This document shows, in pieces, positions 55,732 to 61,398 of a stretch of DNA of 64,000 nucleotides. The translations under genes were made by a program, and so were the position numbers. The notes beneath the pieces were generated by a model. It was not told where the DNA came from. It saw only the letters and a program-made list of their open reading frames with translations, and did no database searches. Each line of letters begins with the position of its first letter. Within the stretch, counting starts at the first letter, position 1. This DNA is from JAADEM01 sp965371855. Its GTDB lineage: Bacteria; Bacteroidota; Bacteroidia; Bacteroidales; Marinilabiliaceae. The stretch lies in contig CBDUZZ010000008.1 of assembly GCA_965371855.1 (NCBI GenBank), positions 1 to 64,000 of the forward strand, written 5' to 3'.

Positions 55732-56031
55732 ATGAATATTACTATTCAATCTGTGCGATTTACTGCATCAGAACATTTGAACCACTTTACACAACAGAAA
55801 GTTTCCAAATTGGAGCATTTTTTTGACAGTATTGTTAATGCTGAGATTATTCTTAAGCTTGACAAATCTGAATCTTCTGAAAACAAAATTGCAGAGATAA
55901 GGTTGAAACTTCCCGGAGGAGAACTTTTCTCGAAAAAACAAACAAAGACTTTTGAAGAATCTATTGATTTGGCTTGCGATGCTCTTAGAAAACAATTATT
56001 GAAATGGAAAGAGAAAGTGAGAACTAAATAA
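55732..56031 (+). CDS. hpf: Ribosome hibernation promoting factor, short form
   Basis: This 99-residue protein fits the short HPF/YfiA family: MNITIQSVRFTASEHLNHF, VSKLEHFFDSIVNAEIILK and FEESIDLACDALRKQLLKWK. It binds the 30S decoding site in stationary phase and stops translation. It lacks the C-terminal dimerisation domain of long HPF. It lies 18 bases after xerC and is probably on the same transcript. Confidence 0.93.
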   Translation: MNITIQSVRFTASEHLNHFTQQKVSKLEHFFDSIVNAEIILKLDKSESSENKIAEIRLKLPGGELFSKKQTKTFEESIDLACDALRKQLLKWKEKVRTK

Positions 56032-56053
56032 ATATAAAAAAGAAATACCAATC

Positions 56054-56085
56054 TTTGTGATATTGAAAATAAAATTATAAATTTG
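56054..56085 (+). promoter_or_regulatory. Strong Bacteroidota promoter upstream of the tRNA cluster
   Basis: TTTG at 56054-56057 and TAAATTTG at 56078-56085 are separated by exactly 20 bases, a perfect match to the phylum consensus. Transcription would start near 56092, giving a leader with two hairpins ahead of the tRNA-Tyr repeats. Confidence 0.8.
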
Positions 56086-56091
56086 CACTCG

Positions 56092-56190
56092 TTTTTGGGA
56101 AATTCCTTTAAACTAAACAAGATTTAATAGGCTGATTGATAAATAATCAGCCTATTAAATTGAATGAATTCTAATGAGAATTCATTTTTT
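56092..56190 (+). ncRNA. Candidate small RNA or attenuated leader
   Basis: Between the promoter at 56054-56085 and tRNA-Tyr lies about 100 nt with two hairpins. Hairpin 1 (56126-56156) has a 12-bp stem AATAGGCTGATT / AATCAGCCTATT. Hairpin 2 (56164-56185) has ATGAATTCT-AATG-AGAATTCAT followed by five T (to 56190), an intrinsic terminator. It may be a free small RNA, or a leader that attenuates the tRNA operon. No coding potential is visible. Confidence 0.4.
56164..56190 (+). terminator. Intrinsic terminator ahead of the tRNA-Tyr region
   Basis: A 9-bp stem ATGAATTCT / AGAATTCAT, loop AATG, is followed by TTTTT. It lies downstream of the strong promoter, not after a gene. Confidence 0.65.
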
Positions 56191-56218
56191 GCGTGTAATT
56201 GCGTATAGCATGATTTTT

Positions 56219-56428
56219 GGGGAGATACCAAAGTGGCCAACTGGGGTCCCGAAGCATCGGGATAACTTCGCTGGCTTTCATTAACCCAATAAAAAGATAT
56301 TTGAAATACTGAAATTAATTTTTGGGGAGATACCAAAGTGGCCAACTGGGGTCCCGAAGCATCGGGATAACTTCGCTGGCTTTCATTAACCCAATAAAAA
56401 GATATTTGAAATACTGAAATTAATTTTT
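56219..56428 (+). repeat. Two tandem 105-bp units carrying 5' tRNA-Tyr pseudo-copies
   Basis: Units begin at 56219 and 56324; the real tRNA-Tyr begins at 56429, the third position of the same 105-bp period. Each unit starts with the tRNA-Tyr acceptor and D-arm (GGGGAGATACCAAAGTGGCC). In place of the anticodon arm it has a hairpin CCCGA-AGCA-TCGGG, then resumes tRNA-like CGCTGGCTTTC and stops without a T-arm. The units look identical to each other. A long reverse open frame spans them only because of the repeats. Confidence 0.9.
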
Positions 56429-56511
56429 GGGGAGATACCAAAGTGGCCAACTGGGGCGGACTGTAACTCCGCTGGCTTTCGCCTTCGTAGGTTCGAATCC
56501 TGCTCTCCCCA
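56429..56511 (+). tRNA. tRNA-Tyr (anticodon GUA)
   Basis: An 83-nt class II tRNA with acceptor GGGGAGA/TCTCCCC, anticodon loop CTGTAAC (GTA) on stem GCGGA/TCCGC, a long variable arm and T-loop GTTCGAATC. The CCA is not encoded as such (ACA follows). Confidence 0.95.
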
Positions 56512-56741
56512 CATTTTTTTTTGATTTAATCTGCTTGTACAAAAGTTTAAGCAGACTAATATCAGAAAGAAGTTTTTTGGGTTATTTGTAAGAGTATTTT
56601 ATTTTAGAATGTTGATAAGTAAAACTAAGGTTTTAAAATAAAAATGATTAACTTTGTAACCTTTCATTTTTGAGAGGGTATTCTCTCTTAAAGAAAAGCA
56701 GTAAGTGATGACGATCATTTTTTGTTGGAAAGGCTAAAAAT

Positions 56742-56814
56742 GCGAGAGTAGCTCAGTTGATAGAGCATCAGCCTTCCAAGCTGAGGGTCGCGGGTTTGAC
56801 CCCCGTCTCTCGCT
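56742..56814 (+). tRNA. tRNA-Gly (anticodon UCC)
   Basis: A 73-nt tRNA: acceptor GCGAGAG/CTCTCGC, D-arm with AGCTCAGTTGATAGAGC, anticodon loop CTTCCAA (TCC), T-arm GCGGGTTTGACCCCCGT. A -7-like TAACTTTG lies upstream at 56649-56656 without a good -33 element; the 230 bases between tRNA-Tyr and this gene hold nothing else. Confidence 0.95.
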
Positions 56815-56824
56815 CACTTTTCTT

Positions 56825-56896
<72 letters not shown>

Positions 56897-56957
56897 CAAT
56901 TTTTTTTTGTAATTTTTGCAATCTATTTATAACTAAATTTGTCTAATATTTCGAGTT

Positions 56958-58145
56958 ATGGCTAAAGAAAAATTTCAAAGGACGAAGCCTCACGTTAATA
57001 TTGGTACCATCGGTCATGTTGACCATGGAAAAACCACCCTGACTTCTGCCATTACCATGGTTTTGGCTAAAAAAGGTTTGTCTGAAGTAACGAATTTTGA
57101 TTCTATCGACAATGCCCCTGAGGAAAAGGAAAGGGGTATTACTATTAACACTGCGCACGTTGAATACGAAACAGCAAAGCGTCACTACGCTCACGTTGAC
57201 TGTCCGGGTCACGCTGACTATGTTAAGAACATGGTTACAGGTGCTGCCCAGATGGACGGTGCTATTTTGGTTTGTGCTGCTACTGATGGCCCTATGCCTC
57301 AGACAAGAGAGCACATCCTTTTAGCTCGCCAGGTAAACGTACCTAAAATCGTTGTTTTCATGAATAAAGTTGACATGGTTGACGATGAAGAACTTCTTGA
57401 ACTTGTTGATATGGAGCTTCGTGACCTGTTAAGCTTTTATGATTTTGACGGTGACAATACTCCTATAATTCAGGGTTCTGCACTTGGTGCAATGAACGGT
57501 GAAGAAAAGTGGGAAGAAAAAGTAATGGAACTTATGGATGCTGTTGACGAGTGGATTCCAATTCCTCCTCGTGACGTTGAAAAACCGTTCCTAATGCCTG
57601 TTGAGGATGTATTCTCAATTACAGGGCGTGGTACTGTTGCAACAGGACGTATAGAAACCGGAGTTATTAACAGCGGTGAAGAAATGCAAATTATTGGTCT
57701 TGGTGCTCAAGCTAAAAAGACTGTTTGTACAGGTGTTGAGATGTTCCGTAAGATTCTTGACCGTGGTGAAGCTGGTGATAATGTTGGGTTATTACTTCGT
57801 GGTATCGATAAAAAAGAGATTAAGCGTGGTATGGTTTTGGCTAAGCCGGGATCTATCACCCCTCATACTATAGTTAAAGCTGAGATATATGTATTGAAGA
57901 AAGAAGAAGGTGGTCGTCATACTCCTTTCCACAATAGATATCGTCCTCAATTTTATATACGTACATTAGATGTAACCGGAGAGATTACTCTTCCTGAAGG
58001 AACTGAAATGGTTATGCCTGGTGATAACGTAACAATTACTGTTGAATTAATCTATCCGGTAGCAGTTAACCTTGGACTTCGTTTCGCAATACGTGAGGGA
58101 GGAAGAACTGTTGGTGCAGGACAGATAACGGAGATTGTTGAGTAA
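56958..58145 (+). CDS. tuf: Elongation factor Tu
   Basis: This 395-residue GTPase delivers aminoacyl-tRNA to the ribosome. The G motifs are GHVDHGKT (residues 19-26), DCPGHADYVKNM, NKVDMVDDEE and SALGAMNGE. Domains II and III follow, with RGTVATGRIETG and the C-terminal GGRTVGAGQITEIVE. A TAAATTTG element at 56934-56941 may give it its own promoter with a very short leader; it is also downstream of the tRNAs. Confidence 0.97.
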   Translation: MAKEKFQRTKPHVNIGTIGHVDHGKTTLTSAITMVLAKKGLSEVTNFDSIDNAPEEKERGITINTAHVEYETAKRHYAHVDCPGHADYVKNMVTGAAQMDGAILVCAATDGPMPQTREHILLARQVNVPKIVVFMNKVDMVDDEELLELVDMELRDLLSFYDFDGDNTPIIQGSALGAMNGEEKWEEKVMELMDAVDEWIPIPPRDVEKPFLMPVEDVFSITGRGTVATGRIETGVINSGEEMQIIGLGAQAKKTVCTGVEMFRKILDRGEAGDNVGLLLRGIDKKEIKRGMVLAKPGSITPHTIVKAEIYVLKKEEGGRHTPFHNRYRPQFYIRTLDVTGEITLPEGTEMVMPGDNVTITVELIYPVAVNLGLRFAIREGGRTVGAGQITEIVE

Positions 58146-58153
58146 TAATTTTT

Positions 58154-58190
58154 TCTCTAATAAGACCGGAACTTCCGGTCTTATTAGAGA
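58154..58190. other. Perfect 17-bp inverted repeat between tuf and tRNA-Trp
   Basis: TCTCTAATAAGACCGGA and its exact complement flank the loop ACT. There is no T-run after it on the plus strand, so it is more likely a processing hairpin or partial terminator than a full intrinsic terminator. It ends three bases before tRNA-Trp. Confidence 0.8.
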
Positions 58191-58193
58191 AAT

Positions 58194-58266
58194 ACGGGTG
58201 TAGCTCAGTTGGCAGAGCACTGGTCTCCAAAACCAGGTGTCGGGCGTTCGAGTCGCTCCTCCCGTG
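58194..58266 (+). tRNA. tRNA-Trp (anticodon CCA)
   Basis: A 73-nt tRNA with anticodon loop CTCCAAA (CCA) on stem CTGGT/ACCAG, D-arm TAGCTCAGTTGGCAGAGC and acceptor ACGGGTG/CTCCCGT, with one T-T mismatch at position 6-67. The discriminator base is G. It lies between tuf and secE, its conserved place. Confidence 0.93.
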
Positions 58267-58317
58267 CATTACAAAACCGATTTGATAATATAATCGGCAA
58301 ATTAATGAACGAAAAAG

Positions 58318-58509
58318 ATGAAGATAAAAACTTATCTGAAAGATGTACATAATGAGTTAGTCAATAAAACTTCATGGCCAACATGGTCTGAGTTGACTAA
58401 TAGTGCAATCGTTGTTATGGTTGCTTCTGTTATTATTTCAGCCATTATTTTTGCAATGGACTTCACATTTGAAAATCTCCTTAATTGGGTTTATGAAAAA
58501 CTGTACTAA
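58318..58509 (+). CDS. secE: Preprotein translocase subunit SecE
   Basis: This 63-residue inner membrane protein has the SecE pattern: an amphipathic helix KTYLKDVHNELVNKTSWPTW (with the conserved K-x-x-W-P segment), then one transmembrane segment (about 29-48) and a short tail. It holds SecY in the Sec translocon. It lies between tRNA-Trp and nusG, its usual place. Confidence 0.94.
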   Translation: MKIKTYLKDVHNELVNKTSWPTWSELTNSAIVVMVASVIISAIIFAMDFTFENLLNWVYEKLY

Positions 58510-58531
58510 ATCTTTAAATAGGTAGTTTGTA

Positions 58532-59077
58532 ATGGCTGATATTGTTAAAAAATGGTTTGTCCTTCGTGCTATAGGTGGAAAAGAGAAGAAGGTGAAGGAA
58601 TATATTGAGAGTGAAGTTTCACGCCTGGAATTACAGGATTATATAGGTCAGGTTTTAATTCCCACGGAAAAGGTATACCAGATTCGAAAAGGGAAAAAAG
58701 TTAGTAAAGAAAGGAACTTTTTACCGGGGTATGTTATTATTGAAGCTGCACTGGTTGGTGAAATACCTCATATATTAAAAGGTATTACAAATGTTATCGG
58801 TTTTTTGAGTGATAATAAAAATGAACCTACTCCTCTTAGAATGTCTGAAGTTAACAGGATTTTGGGTAAAGTGGATGAACTTAATGAAACAGACGAAGAA
58901 ATTAATATACCTTTCTTTGAAGGTGAATCAGTAAAAGTTATTGACGGTCCTTTCAATGGATTTAGTGGAATGATTGAAGAGGTTAATGAAGAGAAAAAGA
59001 AATTGAAAGTTATGGTTAAGATATTTGGGAGGAAGACTCCTCTTGAATTAAGCTTTATGCAAGTGGAAAAAGAGTAG
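58532..59077 (+). CDS. nusG: Transcription termination/antitermination factor NusG
   Basis: This 181-residue protein has the NGN domain (about 5-115: KKWFVLRAIGGKEKKVKEYI, FLPGYVIIEAAL, GVIGFL in the form NVIGFLSDN) and a KOW domain (about 127-181: FFEGESVKVIDGPFNGFSG, then MVKIFGRKTPLELSFMQVEK). It binds RNA polymerase and couples transcription to Rho or ribosomes. secE ends 22 bases upstream. Confidence 0.95.
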   Translation: MADIVKKWFVLRAIGGKEKKVKEYIESEVSRLELQDYIGQVLIPTEKVYQIRKGKKVSKERNFLPGYVIIEAALVGEIPHILKGITNVIGFLSDNKNEPTPLRMSEVNRILGKVDELNETDEEINIPFFEGESVKVIDGPFNGFSGMIEEVNEEKKKLKVMVKIFGRKTPLELSFMQVEKE

Positions 59078-59186
59078 AAAAACGCTTAGTAGAAATGCTT
59101 CCAACTGATAAATGTTTTTATTTATCGCTACAAGTGTAATATACATTTCTTTTATATACAATTAATTATTAATACGAATTGCTACA

Positions 59187-59630
59187 ATGGCTAAAGAAGT
59201 AGAAACTTTTATCAAACTTCAGATTAGAGGTGGTGCTGCAAATCCTTCACCCCCGGTAGGGCCTGCTTTAGGTGCTAAGGGTGTGAATATTATGGAGTTC
59301 TGCAAGCAATTCAATGCCAGGACACAGGAAAAGGCCGGTAAGGTTTTACCTGTTGTTATTTCGGTGTATAAAGACAAATCATTTGATTTTGTTATTAAAA
59401 CACCTCCTGCATCAGTACAAGTTTTAGAAGCTGCTAAACTGAAAAGTGGATCGCCTGAACCAAACCGTAATAAAGTTGGATCAGTAACATGGGATCAACT
59501 TAAGGTGATAGCAGAAGATAAAATGGCTGATTTGAATTGTTTTACAGTAGAATCTGCAATGAGGATGATTGCTGGTACTGCCAGAAGTATGGGAATTACT
59601 GTTTCAGGTGATTTCCCTGATAATAACTAA
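59187..59630 (+). CDS. rplK: 50S ribosomal protein L11
   Basis: This 147-residue protein is uL11: ETFIKLQIRGGAANPSPPVG, PALGAKGVNIMEFCKQFNAR, then TPPASVQVLEAAKLKSGS and MIAGTARSMGITVSG. It binds the GTPase-associated region of 23S rRNA. About 110 bases separate it from nusG, with a weak hairpin (GATAAAT...ATTTATC) at 59129-59148. Confidence 0.97.
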   Translation: MAKEVETFIKLQIRGGAANPSPPVGPALGAKGVNIMEFCKQFNARTQEKAGKVLPVVISVYKDKSFDFVIKTPPASVQVLEAAKLKSGSPEPNRNKVGSVTWDQLKVIAEDKMADLNCFTVESAMRMIAGTARSMGITVSGDFPDNN

Positions 59631-59650
59631 ATTAATACCTTTTTGCAAAA

Positions 59651-60352
59651 ATGACGAAACTAACAAAAAATAAAAAGTTAGCATTAGCGAAAATCGAAGC
59701 CGATAAGCTTTACTCTGTCGATGAGGCTGCAACATTAGTTAAGGACATAACCACAACTAAATTTGATGCCTCAGTTGATCTTGATGTGCGACTTGGAGTT
59801 GATCCAAGAAAAGCAAATCAAATGGTAAGGGGTGTTGTTACTTTGCCTAATGGAACAGGCAAAGTTGTACGTGTATTGGTGCTTTGTTCCCCTGATAAGG
59901 AGGAAGAAGCCAAAACTGCTGGTGCCGATTATGTTGGATTAGAAGAATATGTCGAGAAGATTAAAGGCGGCTGGACTGATGTAGATGTAATTATTACAAT
60001 GCCCAGTGTAATGGCCAAAGTTGGCCAATTAGGTCGTATCTTAGGTCCTCGAGGCTTAATGCCTAATCCGAAGAGTGGTACTGTTACCATGGATATTGGT
60101 AAAGCAGTTAATGAAGTAAAAGCTGGTAAGATTGATTTCAAAGTGGATCGTTACGGAATTGTGCATGCTGCAATTGGTAAGGTTTCTTTTAGTGCTGAAA
60201 AGATTCAGGAAAATGCTAAAGAGTTTTTCAACACACTTTTGAAACTTAAACCTACATCAGCTAAAGGCACATACGTAAAGAGCGTTTATTTATCAAGTAC
60301 CATGAGCCCTGGTATTCGTGTTGAACCAAAGTCGTTAGAGGCTAATGTTTAA
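59651..60352 (+). CDS. rplA: 50S ribosomal protein L1
   Basis: This 233-residue protein is uL1: FDASVDLDVRLGVDPRKANQ, MVRGVVTLPNGTGK, MAKVGQLGRILGPRGLMPNP, KSGTVTMDIG. L1 forms the L1 stalk and in many bacteria represses its own rplKA mRNA. It starts 20 bases after rplK. Confidence 0.97.
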   Translation: MTKLTKNKKLALAKIEADKLYSVDEAATLVKDITTTKFDASVDLDVRLGVDPRKANQMVRGVVTLPNGTGKVVRVLVLCSPDKEEEAKTAGADYVGLEEYVEKIKGGWTDVDVIITMPSVMAKVGQLGRILGPRGLMPNPKSGTVTMDIGKAVNEVKAGKIDFKVDRYGIVHAAIGKVSFSAEKIQENAKEFFNTLLKLKPTSAKGTYVKSVYLSSTMSPGIRVEPKSLEANV

Positions 60353-60374
60353 TCATTAAAGAATATTAGAAATC

Positions 60375-60893
60375 ATGAGAAAAGAAGATAAGAGTACCAT
60401 TATAGATAGCATCGCTGCTAATGTAAGTGAATTTAATCACTTTTATGTGACTGACACCGCCGGCCTTGATGCCGGAGCTACAAGTGATCTGCGTAGATTA
60501 TGCTTTAATAAAGATGTGAAAATGATTGTTGTAAAAAACACCATTTTCAAAAAAGCTTTAGACAAAAGTGAAATTGACTATGCGGAGATCTATTCAATTT
60601 TGAAAGGCTCGTCAACCGTGCTTTTCAGTAACACAGGTAACGCACCTGCCAAACTGATTAAAGAATTTTCCAAGAAGCATAATAAACCTGTATTAAAAGG
60701 TGCTTTCGTTGAGCAATCAATGTATATTGGTGAAGATCAGTTGGCGGTATTAGTTTCTATCAAGTCTAAGGAAGAGTTGATTGGAGATGTTATCGGATTG
60801 TTACAATCGCCAATGAAAAATGTTGTTTCGGCCCTTCAATCGGGTGGTTCAACTATTCATGGTATATTAAAAACATTAGGAGAAAAAGAATAA
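60375..60893 (+). CDS. rplJ: 50S ribosomal protein L10
   Basis: This 172-residue protein is uL10, which anchors L7/L12 dimers on the ribosome. It has the N-terminal KSTIIDSIAANVSEFNHFYV and DLRRLCFNKDVKMIVVKNTI segments, and the C-terminal helix ISALQSG-type (VVSALQSGGSTIHGILKTLG) that binds L7/L12. Only 22 bases separate it from rplA, so no long leader precedes it. Confidence 0.96.
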   Translation: MRKEDKSTIIDSIAANVSEFNHFYVTDTAGLDAGATSDLRRLCFNKDVKMIVVKNTIFKKALDKSEIDYAEIYSILKGSSTVLFSNTGNAPAKLIKEFSKKHNKPVLKGAFVEQSMYIGEDQLAVLVSIKSKEELIGDVIGLLQSPMKNVVSALQSGGSTIHGILKTLGEKE

Positions 60894-60923
60894 AAAGTAA
60901 AAACACAATTAATTTATAGAAAA

Positions 60924-61298
60924 ATGGCAGATATCAAGAAGCTTGCAGAAGAATTGGTAAATTTGACTGTTAAAGATGTTAACGAACTTGCTGGAATATT
61001 AAAAGAAGAATATGGGATAGAGCCAGCAGCTGCTGCAGTTGCTGTAGCTGGACCGGCTGACGGTGGCGAAGAGGCTGCTGCAGAACAAACCGAATTTGAT
61101 GTGATATTAAAAGCACCAGGTGGTTCTAAATTGGCAATCGTTAAATTGGTTAAAGAGATGACAGGTGTAGGTCTTAAGGATGCAAAAGGACTTGTAGATC
61201 AAGCTCCTACTGCAATCAAAGAGAAAATATCTAAGGAAGAAGCTGAAGCATTAAAAACTCAATTAGAAGAAGCAGGAGCGGAAGTTGAACTTAAGTAA
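60924..61298 (+). CDS. rplL: 50S ribosomal protein L7/L12
   Basis: This 124-residue protein is bL12. It has an N-terminal dimerisation helix, an Ala-rich hinge (about 36-52: EPAAAAVAVAGPADGG) and the C-terminal domain with EFDVILKAPGGSKLAIVKLV, TGVGLKDAKGLVD. It recruits translation GTPases. Confidence 0.97.
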   Translation: MADIKKLAEELVNLTVKDVNELAGILKEEYGIEPAAAAVAVAGPADGGEEAAAEQTEFDVILKAPGGSKLAIVKLVKEMTGVGLKDAKGLVDQAPTAIKEKISKEEAEALKTQLEEAGAEVELK

Positions 61299-61323
61299 TC
61301 TCATCAATCCTCTCTTAGGATAT

Positions 61324-61359
61324 GGTTTAGGAGTCCGTAATGGATTCCTAAACCTTTTT
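61324..61359 (+). terminator. Attenuator-type hairpin between rplL and rpoB
   Basis: GGTTTAGGAGTCC and GGATTCCTAAACC form a 13-bp stem (one G-T pair) around GTAAT, followed by TTTTT. It lies between rplL and rpoB, where partial termination commonly sets the ratio of ribosomal protein to RNA polymerase. Confidence 0.8.
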
Positions 61360-61398
61360 GTGCGTTTATAATTTTAAGTTCAACTAATTTGTTATCAG

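Noticed and set aside
56219..56428. Possible CRISPR array
   Set aside because: The units are 105 bp, identical throughout and have no unique spacers; they are tRNA-derived tandem repeats.
56124..56450. A 108-codon minus-strand open frame with a repeated peptide across the tRNA-Tyr region
   Set aside because: The repeat in the protein comes from the 105-bp DNA repeats, which are partial tRNA copies; no start context or family match.
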